Made by a program: the position numbers and the translations under genes. Shown here one piece after another: positions 16,275-27,479 of a DNA stretch of 64,000 nucleotides (its first letter is position 1; every line of letters begins with the position of its first letter). The stretch comes from Terriglobus sp. RCC_193 (lineage in GTDB: Bacteria; Acidobacteriota; Terriglobia; Terriglobales; Acidobacteriaceae), in the NCBI RefSeq assembly GCF_041355105.1, contig NZ_JBFUPK010000001.1:1116001-1180000 (forward strand). The letters run 5' to 3'. The notes below the pieces were generated by a model. That model was not told where the DNA came from and ran no database searches. It worked only from the letters and a program-made list of their open reading frames with translations.

Positions 16275-16619
16275 TCATTTATCCGGCTGCATCACGGCCA
16301 GTTCATTCCCTGAGGGATCCGTGAAGTGAAACCGCCGTCCGCCGGGATACTGGAAGATCGGCTGCGTGATCGCCCCACCCGCAGCCTCTACCTGCTCCGC
16401 CACCGCTTCAATCGCATCCGTCTCAATCATCGCCAGCGGACTCTTTGACCGCCCCTCATCGCTGCCGTTGTAGCCTGCTTCCAATCCCGATCCATGCGCC
16501 GTCACGTAGTCCGGGCCCCAGTCCTGGTGTGTCCATCCAAAGACGTTTCCGTAAAACGACTTCAGTACGGCCACGTCTGTTGCCGGCAGTTCAATGTAGG
16601 AAAACTGATTCTTAGCCAT
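16275..16619 (-). CDS. VOC-fold protein (glyoxalase-like)
   Basis: A 114-residue single-module vicinal oxygen chelate protein. FSYIELPATDVAVLKSFYGNVFGW and, at the end, GGRRFHFTDPSGNELAVMQ are the typical strands; the ending Glu is a usual metal ligand. Members of this subgroup are called 'predicted enzyme related to lactoylglutathione lyase', without a known reaction. It is the only minus-strand gene inside the nuo locus, so it interrupts the operon physically between nuoD and nuoE. Confidence 0.8.
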   Translation of the reverse strand: MAKNQFSYIELPATDVAVLKSFYGNVFGWTHQDWGPDYVTAHGSGLEAGYNGSDEGRSKSPLAMIETDAIEAVAEQVEAAGGAITQPIFQYPGGRRFHFTDPSGNELAVMQPDK

Positions 16620-16774
16620 GAGTTAACCTCCGTGCTTCCCTGAGCACACTCTCGCGGATCAGCCCCCATCCACACCACGGCGAGAAGGTTTCGCAGTGCA
16701 GGTAGAGACAGCAGAAATGCCGCCTCGCGAGGAACATCCACATCCTAGCGCTCCAGATGCGATAGCGTGAAGAG

Positions 16775-17080
16775 GTGAGCGACATCACTGCACAGCTTCA
16801 TCGCGAACTCTGGACATCGTGGGCTTCCCTGCTGCGTTCTTACTCTGCCGTGCACTCGCTGGGACGCGAACTTCACGCCGTTGTTGAAGTCTCTGATGCG
16901 ACCATTCTGGTCCGCTATGGATTGCGATGGATGCAGTTCACGCATGACGAATATCGCACCAGCGAAGGCGAATCGAAGCCCTTCAAACTCACGGAAAATG
17001 GGCGTGCCATCGTTGGTGACCACGAAGATGAGATGGACCTGTTCGCAGAGCGCCTTGCATCGGCGATAATTACCGTGTGA
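16775..17080 (+). CDS. Unknown small protein upstream of nuoE
   Basis: A 101-residue soluble protein, GTG start, with no recognised domain. It has a mixed alpha/beta look: LHRELWTSWASLLRSYSAVH is a helix, HAVVEVSDATILVRYGLRWMQF probably a strand pair, and the acidic end has another helix. Its stop overlaps the nuoE start as GTGA, so translation of nuoE is likely to depend on it. That coupling points to a conserved partner of the nuoEFG unit, but no role can be assigned. Confidence 0.65.
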   Translation: MSDITAQLHRELWTSWASLLRSYSAVHSLGRELHAVVEVSDATILVRYGLRWMQFTHDEYRTSEGESKPFKLTENGRAIVGDHEDEMDLFAERLASAIITV

Positions 17081-17586
17081 GCACCGTAACCGACAGCATC
17101 TTCTCGCCGGCCACGGCCGCGCGCTTCGACAAACTTGTTACGCTGTACCCCGTCAAGCGCTCGGCTCTTGTTCCCATGCTGCTTTATGCGCAGGACGAGG
17201 TCGGCTATGTCTCCGACGCCGTCGTGGCTGAGATTGCCCAGCGTCTCGACCTTCTCGAGTTGGACGTTCGCGGCGTGCTGTCGTACTACTCCATGCTCCG
17301 CACCAAACCCGCGGGCAAGTTCAACGTACAGGTCTGCACCAACATCTCCTGCATGCTCGTCGGCGGTTACGACATTCTCGATCATTGCAAGGCAAAACTC
17401 GGTATCGGCCACAAGGAAGTCACCGCGGACGGTCTCTTCTCGCTTGAAGAAGTCGAATGCATCGGCGCATGTTGCTGGGCTCCCGCCATGCAGGTCAACT
17501 ACGACTTCCACGAAAACCTCACGCCCGCAAAAGTCGACGTCATCCTCGAAGATTACGCAGCAGGCCGCGGAAAGGACGTGAAGTAA
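17077..17586 (+). CDS. nuoE: NADH-quinone oxidoreductase subunit E
   Basis: The 24-kDa-type subunit of the NADH dehydrogenase module, 169 residues, thioredoxin-like fold. The four ligands of the 2Fe-2S cluster N1a are visible: C87 and C92 in VCTNISCMLVGG, C128 and C132 in ECIGACCWAP. It begins at GTG 17077 inside the stop of the preceding small gene, and nuoF follows after a single base. NuoE, F and G form the NADH-oxidising tip of complex I. Confidence 0.95.
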   Translation: MSTVTDSIFSPATAARFDKLVTLYPVKRSALVPMLLYAQDEVGYVSDAVVAEIAQRLDLLELDVRGVLSYYSMLRTKPAGKFNVQVCTNISCMLVGGYDILDHCKAKLGIGHKEVTADGLFSLEEVECIGACCWAPAMQVNYDFHENLTPAKVDVILEDYAAGRGKDVK

Positions 17587-17587
17587 C

Positions 17588-18910
17588 ATGCCCGTTCTCG
17601 TCTCACATCCCGATGAAGTCAAAGTCCTCTCCCGCCGCTTCGGCGCAGGCGCGGCAGACATCGACAAGTACCTCGAACTCGATGGCTACAAGGCCGTACA
17701 GAAAGCCATTGAGAGCGGCCCGGAATGGGTCATCAACGAGATGAAGGCCAGCGGCCTTCGCGGTCGTGGTGGCGCAGGCTTCCCCACCGGCCTCAAGTGG
17801 TCGTTCGTCCCCAAGGTCAGCGACAAGCCGAAATACGTTCTCGTGAACGGCGACGAATCCGAACCCGGCACCTGCAAAGATCACGTCATCTTCCTGCACG
17901 ACCCACACGCCGTCATCGAAGGCACCATGATCGCGGGCCTCGCCATCGGTGCAAAGACGGGCTTTATCTATCTGCGTGGTGAGTATCGCTACCTGCTCAA
18001 GATCGTCGAAAAGGCCGTTGCCGACGCATATGCCAAGGGCTTCCTCGGCAAGAACATCTTCGGCAAGGAAGGCGTGGATTTCGACATCGTCACGCAGTCC
18101 GGTGCTGGCGCATATGAGGTTGGTGAAGAGTCGGCGCTGATGGAATCGCTGGAAGGCAAGCGCGGCGTTCCGCGCATCAAGCCACCGTTCCCCGCTGTCG
18201 TGGGCCTCTACGGTGGTCCCACCGTTATCAATAACGCAGAGACGATCGCCTCCGCACCGCACATCCTGCTGATGGGTGGCGAGGCATACGCCAAGCTCGG
18301 TTCCGAGCGCAACGGCGGCACCCGCCTCTTCGGCATCAGCGGCATGGTGGAGCGTCCCGGCGTGTACGAGCTGCCCATGGGCTACAACCTGAAGAAGGCC
18401 ATCTACGACGTTGCAGGCGGCGTCAAGGGCGGACGCAAGCTGAAGGCCGTCGTCCCCGGCGGATCATCCTGCCCAGTCCTTCTGCCCGATGAAATCGACG
18501 TGGGCCTCGACTTTGACCAGATGGGCAAAGCCGGCACCATGCTCGGCTCTGGCGGCATCGTTGTTCTTGACGAAACGGTCTCCATCGTGGAGTTTGCCCT
18601 GCGAACCATCAAGTTCTACCAGCATGAATCCTGCGGCTGGTGCATTCCCTGCCGCGAAGGCACGGACTGGCTCAAGAAGACCCTCACACGCTTCTACAAC
18701 GGAGCGGGCAACGTGAAGGACATTAACAACATTCAGTACCTCGCCGAAAACATGATGGGCCGCACCTTCTGCCCACTCGGCGATGCAGCAGCGATGCCCA
18801 CGCTCGGCTTCATTAAGAAGTTCCGCGGCGAGTTTGAAGAGTATCTGAAGGGCCATCGCACCGAAAAGGCCTTCATCACCACCGATGAACTCATCGGCGC
18901 TTCGCACTAA
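17588..18910 (+). CDS. nuoF: NADH-quinone oxidoreductase subunit F (NADH-binding)
   Basis: The 51-kDa-type subunit, 440 residues, which binds NADH and FMN and holds the 4Fe-4S cluster N3. The NADH/FMN site GLRGRGGAGFPTGLKW is followed by NGDESEPGTCKD, and the cluster motif ESCGWCIPCREG lies near residue 345, with the fourth Cys in TFCPLGDAAA. Length and order are normal. The toxin-antitoxin genes hicAB start five bases after its stop, which puts them in the same transcript. Confidence 0.95.
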   Translation: MPVLVSHPDEVKVLSRRFGAGAADIDKYLELDGYKAVQKAIESGPEWVINEMKASGLRGRGGAGFPTGLKWSFVPKVSDKPKYVLVNGDESEPGTCKDHVIFLHDPHAVIEGTMIAGLAIGAKTGFIYLRGEYRYLLKIVEKAVADAYAKGFLGKNIFGKEGVDFDIVTQSGAGAYEVGEESALMESLEGKRGVPRIKPPFPAVVGLYGGPTVINNAETIASAPHILLMGGEAYAKLGSERNGGTRLFGISGMVERPGVYELPMGYNLKKAIYDVAGGVKGGRKLKAVVPGGSSCPVLLPDEIDVGLDFDQMGKAGTMLGSGGIVVLDETVSIVEFALRTIKFYQHESCGWCIPCREGTDWLKKTLTRFYNGAGNVKDINNIQYLAENMMGRTFCPLGDAAAMPTLGFIKKFRGEFEEYLKGHRTEKAFITTDELIGASH

Positions 18911-18915
18911 CGATC

Positions 18916-19101
18916 GTGAAATTTCGTGAACTGAGGAAATTGGTCGAACAGGACGGATGGTTCCATGACAGTCAAAAAGGCAGTCATGCACACTACGAAC
19001 ATCCGACAAAGAAGGGCAAAGTTACCATTGCCGGCCACCCCAACGACGACGTCCCTCCGGGACTCTTAAACGCGATTCTGAAACAGACAGGGTTGAAATG
19101 A
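18916..19101 (+). CDS. hicA: HicA-type mRNA interferase toxin
   Basis: A 61-residue toxin of the HicA family with a double-stranded RNA-binding-like fold. GSHAHYEHPTKKGKVTIAGH holds the catalytic His of the family (GSH), and the last helix LLNAILKQTGL is intact. HicA cleaves mRNA and tmRNA without ribosomes when not bound by HicB. GTG 18916 is the start, five bases after nuoF. Its stop overlaps the hicB start (ATGA), the usual toxin-first coupling. Nothing suggests it is broken. Confidence 0.88.
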   Translation: MKFRELRKLVEQDGWFHDSQKGSHAHYEHPTKKGKVTIAGHPNDDVPPGLLNAILKQTGLK

Positions 19102-19391
19102 GAGAAAAGTATCTCGTCATCTTTGAAAAGGGACCTACAAGTTTCGGCGCGATGTCGCCGGAGATTCCCGGGTGCTTTGCGGTTGGTCAGAACCTTGAAG
19201 AAGCCAAGGAACGTTTCATTGGCGCAGCAGAGGCTCATCTGCGCTGGCTCGCTGAATCGGGCGATCCTGTCCCTCATCCCGGCATCACCAGCATTGATGT
19301 TCCTACGGATGAACCGGCGGATGAGTCTGTCTATATCCTGGAACGCATCGCTCTCTCTTTACCGACACCGGCTCACGCCACCGCAGCATAA
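19098..19391 (+). CDS. hicB: HicB-type antitoxin
   Basis: A 97-residue antitoxin with the HicB partial RNase-H fold: YLVIFEKGPTSFGAMSPEIPG is the core, and CFAVGQNLEEAKERFIGAAEAHL the typical helix. No C-terminal helix-turn-helix or ribbon-helix-helix domain is present; the protein ends in a Pro/Ala-rich tail, so it probably cannot autoregulate by itself. It is coupled to hicA and followed after nine bases by nuoG. The pair could silence toxin only if the nuo transcript is made. Confidence 0.85.
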   Translation: MREKYLVIFEKGPTSFGAMSPEIPGCFAVGQNLEEAKERFIGAAEAHLRWLAESGDPVPHPGITSIDVPTDEPADESVYILERIALSLPTPAHATAA

Positions 19392-19400
19392 GGAAGCAGA

Positions 19401-21767
19401 ATGCCAGACGTAACCTTTACCGTAGACGGCCAGCAGCTAACCGCACCCGCGGGCACGCTGCTCATCGACGCCTGCAAGGCCGCGGGCATCCAGATCCCGG
19501 CCTTCTGCTACTACCCCGGCCTGTCGCTCCAGGCGGCCTGCCGCATGTGCGTTGTCCGCATTGAAAAAATGCCCAAGCTGCAGACGGCCTGCACCACGCC
19601 CGTCGCTGAAGGCATGATCGTTGCGACCGAGACACCGGAGATTGCGCAGGCCCGCAAGGCCACGCTGGAACTCCTCCTCGGCAACCACCCGCTCGACTGT
19701 CCCGTCTGCGACGCAGGCGGCCAGTGCGAACTGCAGGACATGACCTTTAAGTACGGCGCGGCAGAGTCCTTCTACACCGAACCGAAGAACCACCGCGAAG
19801 AACAGAAATGGTCGCCCACGGTCTACTTTGACCGTCCGCGTTGCATCCTCTGCTACCGCTGCGTCCGTATGTGCGGCGAAGGCATGGACGTTTACGCTCT
19901 CGGTATCCAGAACCGCGGCTCCTCCGCCGTCATCGCGCCGAACATCCCCGCATCGCAAACCGAAGACGGCCTTGCCAAGCTCGACTGCGAAGAGTGCGGC
20001 ATGTGCATTGACGTTTGCCCGGTCGGCGCGCTCACCAGCGACACCTATCGCTACAAGACGCGCCCGTGGGAGATGAACCACGTCGCCACCATCTGCACGC
20101 ACTGCGGCGATGGCTGCAAGACCACGCTCGGCGTGCGCTCCACCACCGACGGCAGCGAGATCATGCGCGGTGACAACCGTGACAAGTCCGGCCTGAACGG
20201 CGACTTCCTCTGCAACAAGGGCCGCTACGGCTTCGACTTTGCCAACTCGCCCCAGCGCATCACCGAACCGATGCTCCGTCAGCCCAACGGCGAGTTCAAG
20301 ACCGTCACCTGGGACGAAGCACTCGCCTTCACCGGCAAGCGCCTTCGCGAAATCCGCGACGCTGGCAAGCAGACCGCCGTCATCGGCGGCAACCGCCTCA
20401 CGAACGAAGAGGCCTACCTGCTGCAGAAGTTCGCACGCACGGTCCTCGGCACCAACAACATCGATCACCACCGCACGGCCGACTACGTCACGCTGGCCGC
20501 AGCCCTCGCAGGCCATCGCGATCGCTTCGCCTCGCAGCATGACAATGAGAAGGCTCCGGCGATCCTCCTTGTCGGCGGCGACCCCACCAACGAGGCTCCG
20601 CTGACCGCATGGAATCTGCGTACCAACGTGCGCCTGAACAACGCCAAGCTGTTCATCGTAAATCACCGCACTATTAAGCTCCGTCGCCAGGCGAAGAACT
20701 TCGCTCAGATCGACGAACTCGGCTACGGCGCAGCCATCGACGCGCTGGTAAATGGCACAGGCGACAATGCGCTCAACACCCTGCGCGATGCCGTGAAGGC
20801 AGAGCAGTCGCTCGTCATTCTCATCGGCGACGAACTGCGCGGCGAAGCCCTCAAGCGCCTCATCGACTTCGGCCTGTCGTTGCCCAACACGAAGTTCGCG
20901 CTCCTCGGCGACTACGTGAATGCACACGGCGCCGCAGACATGGGCCTGCTGCCCGACATGTTGCCCGGCTACCAGCCAGTCAATGGCCAGCACGGCTTCG
21001 CAGCCGAGTACGGCGAGCGCTTCAATGCAACGCCCGGCCTCGACCTCGTCGGCATCTTCGATGCGGCCAACGCAGGCAATCTCGGCGCGCTGTACATCGT
21101 CAACGCAAACCCGGTCAGCCGCTACTCTATCGGAGAGTCCTATCTCGCAAACACCTTCACGGTTGTCCACGAGATGTTCCTCACGGAAACCGCCAAGCTC
21201 GCAGACGTCATCCTGCCTTGCGCCAACCTATACGAGAAATCCGGTTCCGTCACCAACAGCTACGGCGACCTGCAACTCGTACAGAAGGCCAGCGACCGCG
21301 CCGGTGTCCGCACCGACCTGGAATTGATCGTCCGCGTGGCCGATGCTATGGGCGCAAACATCCGCGAGCTGGTTCCCTTCGGCAAGAAGTCCACCGGACT
21401 CCGCGCCGACCTGGGCCAGACCCGAGGCGCACAAGCCGGCGAGGCCGACCGTCACGCCGTATGGCTCACCAGCAACAACCTTGAGCCGAAGCTCTCGCCG
21501 TTCGATCCTTTCGCGGTGCTCGATGAAATCCAGCGCCTCGTCCCGGGTTACGATCTGCTCCGTCTGCAGCTTCTCAGCGGCAACGACCAGCACCTGTCGC
21601 CCGCAGCTCCGGCAGACCTCATCCAGATCGCACCGGCGCGCCGCGACCTCGTCCTGCCCGCCGACGATACGCTCTTCACCTCCGGCACGCTGGGCCGCTA
21701 CTCGCCCAAGCTGACCGAACTGGCTGACAAGTACGCAGTAGAACCCGCCGGCATCCCGGCTGACTGA
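19401..21767 (+). CDS. nuoG: NADH-quinone oxidoreductase subunit G
   Basis: The 75-kDa-type iron-sulfur subunit of complex I, 788 residues. Its N-terminal ferredoxin domain has CYYPGLSLQAACRMC, then CPVCDAGGQCELQD with the His-bearing segment upstream of FKYGAAESF, two 4Fe-4S motifs (CILCYRCVRMC and CEECGMCIDVCPVGA), and the molybdopterin-oxidoreductase-like domain starts at CTHCGDGCKTTLG, which carries an extra Cys set (N7-type) before C-terminal residues without molybdenum. Start ATG 19401 has AGGAAG upstream. Subunit length fits other acidobacterial versions. Confidence 0.95.
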   Translation: MPDVTFTVDGQQLTAPAGTLLIDACKAAGIQIPAFCYYPGLSLQAACRMCVVRIEKMPKLQTACTTPVAEGMIVATETPEIAQARKATLELLLGNHPLDCPVCDAGGQCELQDMTFKYGAAESFYTEPKNHREEQKWSPTVYFDRPRCILCYRCVRMCGEGMDVYALGIQNRGSSAVIAPNIPASQTEDGLAKLDCEECGMCIDVCPVGALTSDTYRYKTRPWEMNHVATICTHCGDGCKTTLGVRSTTDGSEIMRGDNRDKSGLNGDFLCNKGRYGFDFANSPQRITEPMLRQPNGEFKTVTWDEALAFTGKRLREIRDAGKQTAVIGGNRLTNEEAYLLQKFARTVLGTNNIDHHRTADYVTLAAALAGHRDRFASQHDNEKAPAILLVGGDPTNEAPLTAWNLRTNVRLNNAKLFIVNHRTIKLRRQAKNFAQIDELGYGAAIDALVNGTGDNALNTLRDAVKAEQSLVILIGDELRGEALKRLIDFGLSLPNTKFALLGDYVNAHGAADMGLLPDMLPGYQPVNGQHGFAAEYGERFNATPGLDLVGIFDAANAGNLGALYIVNANPVSRYSIGESYLANTFTVVHEMFLTETAKLADVILPCANLYEKSGSVTNSYGDLQLVQKASDRAGVRTDLELIVRVADAMGANIRELVPFGKKSTGLRADLGQTRGAQAGEADRHAVWLTSNNLEPKLSPFDPFAVLDEIQRLVPGYDLLRLQLLSGNDQHLSPAAPADLIQIAPARRDLVLPADDTLFTSGTLGRYSPKLTELADKYAVEPAGIPAD

Positions 21768-21788
21768 TAAGGACATAAGACAGCCGCG

Positions 21789-22841
21789 ATGCATCTGACA
21801 GACACGCAAATCTTCATCCTGCTCACGATCCTCAAAATCGTGGTGGTCCTCGTCATCACGCTCACCTCGGTGGCGTACACGGTTCTGCTCGAACGCAAGC
21901 TGATCGGACTCATCCAGAACCGCTGGGGACCCAGCCGCGTTGGCCCTTTCGGCCTCTTCCAGCCACTGGCCGACGGCATCAAGCTCTTCCTCAAGGAAGA
22001 CCTTATGCCCTTCGCGGTGGAGCGTCCGCTCTTCGTACTCGCCCCGATCATCGCGCTCGGCTGCGCACTGGTTTCCATCGCCGTCGTTCCCTTCGGCAAC
22101 ATGTTCGTCTACCACGGCGTGGACCTCTTCCAGATCTCCGACATCAACATCGGCCTTCTGGTCGTCCTCGGTATCACCTCCATCGGCGTTTACGGCATCG
22201 CGCTCTCCGGCTGGTCGTCGAACAACAAGTATTCGCTGCTCGGCTCCCTGCGCGCCTCTGCCCAGGTCATCAGCTACGAACTTGCACTCGGCCTCTCACT
22301 CGTCGGCGTCGTCCTGCGCTCCGGTTCACTCCGCCTGCGCGACATCGTGGACACCCAGGCCACGCATGGCCTGCTGAGCTGGAACATCTGGCCGCAGCTT
22401 CTTGGCTTCTTCGTGTACCTGATGGCGGCCTACGCGGAAACCAACCGCGCTCCGTTCGATCTTCCGGAAGCGGAATCGGAGCTCGTCGCCGGATATCACA
22501 CCGAGTATTCGTCCATGAAGTTCGCCATGTTCTTCATGGCGGAATACGCGAACATGATTACGGTGTCCTGCGTGGCCACGCTCCTCTTCTTCGGTGGCGC
22601 ATCTTCCCCGCTTGGACACCTCCTGCCGGACAACTTCGGCGGCCCGATCCTTTCGCACCTCTTCCCGGTGCTCTGGTTCGTCTTCAAGGTCTTCTGCTTC
22701 CTGTTCCTTTACATCTGGGTGCGCTCCACATTGCCGCGCTTCCGTTACGACCAACTCATGAGCTTCGGCTGGAAGTGGCTGCTGCCGCTCTCCATGCTCA
22801 ACATCGTAGGCACCGCGCTCGTCCTGGCTTTCAAGGGGTAA
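21789..22841 (+). CDS. nuoH: NADH-quinone oxidoreductase subunit H
   Basis: The membrane subunit that connects the peripheral arm with the proton-pumping arm and forms much of the quinone tunnel, 350 residues, about eight helices. ERKLIGLIQNRWGPSRVGPFG, the acidic loop ETNRAPFDLPEAESELVAGYH and EYANM are classic. The stop precedes the trehalase start by six bases; the end of nuoH supplies the AAGGGG binding site of the next gene. In most bacteria nuoI follows here, but not in this locus. Confidence 0.95.
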   Translation: MHLTDTQIFILLTILKIVVVLVITLTSVAYTVLLERKLIGLIQNRWGPSRVGPFGLFQPLADGIKLFLKEDLMPFAVERPLFVLAPIIALGCALVSIAVVPFGNMFVYHGVDLFQISDINIGLLVVLGITSIGVYGIALSGWSSNNKYSLLGSLRASAQVISYELALGLSLVGVVLRSGSLRLRDIVDTQATHGLLSWNIWPQLLGFFVYLMAAYAETNRAPFDLPEAESELVAGYHTEYSSMKFAMFFMAEYANMITVSCVATLLFFGGASSPLGHLLPDNFGGPILSHLFPVLWFVFKVFCFLFLYIWVRSTLPRFRYDQLMSFGWKWLLPLSMLNIVGTALVLAFKG

Positions 22842-22847
22842 CCACCA

Positions 22848-24482
22848 TTGCGTAAGACAAGCCATCGCCGCTGCAATCGACTCACAACAGTCGCCACTGC
22901 AGCGGCGATGCTGCTTTGCGGATCTCTATCCGCACAGCAAACCGAACGCGAACCCATCCGCCAGTACATCGCCAAAACCTGGGACACACTCACCCGCTCC
23001 ACCACCGACTGCAACTCCCTCATCGACCCCAAGGTCACCACCGAGCCAATCCTCTACCTACCCGCCGACATCCCCGAACCCGCTGACATAGCGAAGCTCA
23101 AACGGAACTGCAGGGTCGACGTCCGTCGTCTCCCGCGAGCGATCCACTCCGAAGGCGACGTGCGCCCGGAAGAACTCAAGGCCCCCGGCCTCCTCTACCT
23201 GCCGCATCCCTATGTGGTTCCCGGTGGTCGCTTCAACGAGCAATACGGTTGGGATAGCTACTTCATCATCCTCGGCCTCATCAGCGACGGCCGCCTCGAA
23301 CTCGCTCGCGGCATCGTCGACAACTTCCTCTTTGAAATCGAGCACTACGGCGCGCTCCTGAACGCCAACCGCACCTACTACCTCACACGTTCGCAGCCAC
23401 CATTACTTGGCGAAATGATCCGCGAAGTAGATGCTGCATCTCCAAAGAGCCCCGAGGAAAAAGCGTGGCTGCAGCACGCCTACATCGCCGCCAAACGCGA
23501 CTACGCCCTCTGGCGCACTACCGAACACAAAGCCGGTGACACCGGCCTCGCGCGCTACTTCGACATTGGCGAAGGCCCCGTCATCGAAATGGCCGACGAC
23601 AGCACCTACTACCCCGACGCCATCCGCTGGATGCTTGCCCACCCCACCGAAGGCAAGCGGTACCTCGTACCAGCCTCCGCGCCCGACAAGGCAAGCTGCA
23701 ACAAGGCTGAGAGCAAGGTCTGTGCCGCAGCCCAGGTCAAAGGCATGCGCCTGTCCCGCGACTTTTATAAAGGCGACCGCGCCATGCGTGAGAGCGGTTT
23801 TGACACCAGCTTCCGCTTCGGCGCTTTCAGCGGATCAACCCACCACTTCGCGCCCGTCTGTCTGAATAGCCTGCTCTACCGCTACGAAACCGATATGGCG
23901 ACGTTCGCCACTGAACTGGGTCGCAAAGAAGAGTCCAATACCTGGACGCAGTACGCAGAAGCCCGCAAAATTGCAATCAACAAATATCTCTGGGATCAGA
24001 AGCAGGGTGGCTTCTACGACTACGACTTCATCGCGGCAAAGCGGTCAACCTACACCTATGCCTCTGCGTTCTATCCGTTGTGGGCAGGCATAGCAACGCC
24101 ACAGCAACAGACCGCAACCATCACCACGATCATGCCGAAGCTAATGGAATCCCACGGTCTTGCCATGAGCGACCAGCCCACAGGGATACAGTGGGATCTT
24201 CCCTATATGTGGGCGCCAACTGTCTACTTTGCCGCCATCGGCTTACAAACCACCGGCCATACCGCCGCAGCCAACGGAATCGCAGAACACTACCTGCAAA
24301 CCGTCGAAGCAAACTACAACCGCGAAGGAACCATTCGCGAAAAATACAACGCCGAAACCGGCACCACCGACACGCCTCTCGCAGCCGGTTATCGCAGCAA
24401 CAACGCAGGCTTTGGCTGGACCAACGGCGTTTATCTCCGCCTGCTGCCCTTTGAATCTCCTGAGGTGCGCCCCAAACAATAA
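22848..24482 (+). CDS. treA: Periplasmic trehalase (glycoside hydrolase family 37)
   Basis: Hydrolyses trehalose to two glucose molecules. It begins with a signal peptide (RKTSHRRCNRLTTVATAAA onward, cutting after about SLSAQ), so it acts in the periplasm. The two trehalase signatures are present: PGGRFNEQYGWDSYF and QWDLPYMWAP. The catalytic Asp lies in ESGFDTSFRFG and the catalytic Glu in REKYNAETG (about residue 497); the usual Gly-rich loop is replaced by AAGYRSNNAGFGWTNGV. TTG 22848 is the start, with AAGGGG nine bases upstream inside nuoH. It sits where nuoI would be expected. Confidence 0.92.
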   Translation: MRKTSHRRCNRLTTVATAAAMLLCGSLSAQQTEREPIRQYIAKTWDTLTRSTTDCNSLIDPKVTTEPILYLPADIPEPADIAKLKRNCRVDVRRLPRAIHSEGDVRPEELKAPGLLYLPHPYVVPGGRFNEQYGWDSYFIILGLISDGRLELARGIVDNFLFEIEHYGALLNANRTYYLTRSQPPLLGEMIREVDAASPKSPEEKAWLQHAYIAAKRDYALWRTTEHKAGDTGLARYFDIGEGPVIEMADDSTYYPDAIRWMLAHPTEGKRYLVPASAPDKASCNKAESKVCAAAQVKGMRLSRDFYKGDRAMRESGFDTSFRFGAFSGSTHHFAPVCLNSLLYRYETDMATFATELGRKEESNTWTQYAEARKIAINKYLWDQKQGGFYDYDFIAAKRSTYTYASAFYPLWAGIATPQQQTATITTIMPKLMESHGLAMSDQPTGIQWDLPYMWAPTVYFAAIGLQTTGHTAAANGIAEHYLQTVEANYNREGTIREKYNAETGTTDTPLAAGYRSNNAGFGWTNGVYLRLLPFESPEVRPKQ

Positions 24483-24577
24483 CTCCGTCGTTCCCGTCGT
24501 TTACAATCAACAGGAACGGATACCCGCAAACAGCCTCAAAACCGCTTCTTGCAACAGACGAAGGACTTGCCGGAACG

Positions 24578-25084
24578 ATGCAACTCGCGCTTTTCATCAT
24601 CTTCGCGGTGCTCTGTGTGGCCGGTGCGCTGAATTTTTTATTTCAGCGTCACCCCATCAACTCCGCACTCTCGCTCATCGTCGTCATGATGTCGCTCGCC
24701 GTCATCTATTGGACGCTGGGCGCGGAATTTCTCGCCGCCGCTCAGGTCATCGTCTACTCCGGCGCCATCATGGTGCTGTTCACCTTCGTCATCATGCTTT
24801 TGAATGCAGGTGAAGAAGATCGGACACGGGGCTCAAAGGCTGCCTACTTCGCCGGCATTCCCGGAGCCATCGGCGTCATCGCGCTGCTGGGCTATACCTT
24901 CTTTCATGAGAAGGACATCCTGGGTTCGGTGAATCTCGGTGGCCATCTGAACAACGGCGTGAACAACATGGTGGAGATCAGCAAGACGCTGTTCACTGAC
25001 CTGCTGCTACCCTTCGAAGTCACCTCGATCCTGATCCTCGTTGCCATCCTTGGCGCGGTGGTTCTCGCACGGAAGGAGCACTAA
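24578..25084 (+). CDS. nuoJ: NADH-quinone oxidoreductase subunit J
   Basis: A membrane-arm subunit of complex I, 168 residues with five helices. The third helix [22 protein letters not shown] is the conserved pi-bulge helix that moves during coupling. The N-terminus with [16 protein letters not shown] is typical. The 95 bases after the trehalase hold no terminator, so readthrough from upstream is likely, though an internal promoter cannot be excluded. nuoK follows after four bases. Confidence 0.93.
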   Translation: MQLALFIIFAVLCVAGALNFLFQRHPINSALSLIVVMMSLAVIYWTLGAEFLAAAQVIVYSGAIMVLFTFVIMLLNAGEEDRTRGSKAAYFAGIPGAIGVIALLGYTFFHEKDILGSVNLGGHLNNGVNNMVEISKTLFTDLLLPFEVTSILILVAILGAVVLARKEH

Positions 25085-25088
25085 ACAC

Positions 25089-25391
25089 ATGGTGCCCATC
25101 TACGCCTACCTGGTTCTTGCCGCGGTGCTCTTCACCATCGGCATTGCTTCGTTCCTTATTAAGCGCAACATCATCACCGTCTTCATGTCGATCGAGCTCA
25201 TGCTCAACGCTGTGAACCTGACGTTTGTTGCGTTCTCGCACGTGCATCACTCCGTGCATGGACAGATCTTCGTCTTCTTCGTCATGGTGGTTGCCGCCGC
25301 AGAAGCTGCCGTGGGTCTTGCCATCATCATCGCCATCTTCCGTACCCGCCAGACGCTGGACGTGGACCGCATCAACCTGCTCAAGAACTAA
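25089..25391 (+). CDS. nuoK: NADH-quinone oxidoreductase subunit K
   Basis: A 100-residue, three-helix proton-channel subunit homologous to MrpC. The two conserved Glu residues lie in helix 2 ([18 protein letters not shown]) and helix 3 ([19 protein letters not shown]). ATG 25089 follows the nuoJ stop by four bases; a longer in-frame reading from 25041 overlaps nuoJ and has no family similarity. Confidence 0.93.
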   Translation: MVPIYAYLVLAAVLFTIGIASFLIKRNIITVFMSIELMLNAVNLTFVAFSHVHHSVHGQIFVFFVMVVAAAEAAVGLAIIIAIFRTRQTLDVDRINLLKN

Positions 25392-25412
25392 GCGGAGACG
25401 AGATACATACCG

Positions 25413-27461
<2,049 letters not shown>

Positions 27462-27479
27462 GGAGACGCGCGAGGACCT

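Noticed and set aside
19437-21170. Open frame of 577 codons antisense to nuoG
   Set aside because: No recognisable domain and no ribosome binding site; nuoG on the plus strand has all iron-sulfur motifs. The frame is a shadow of codon bias.
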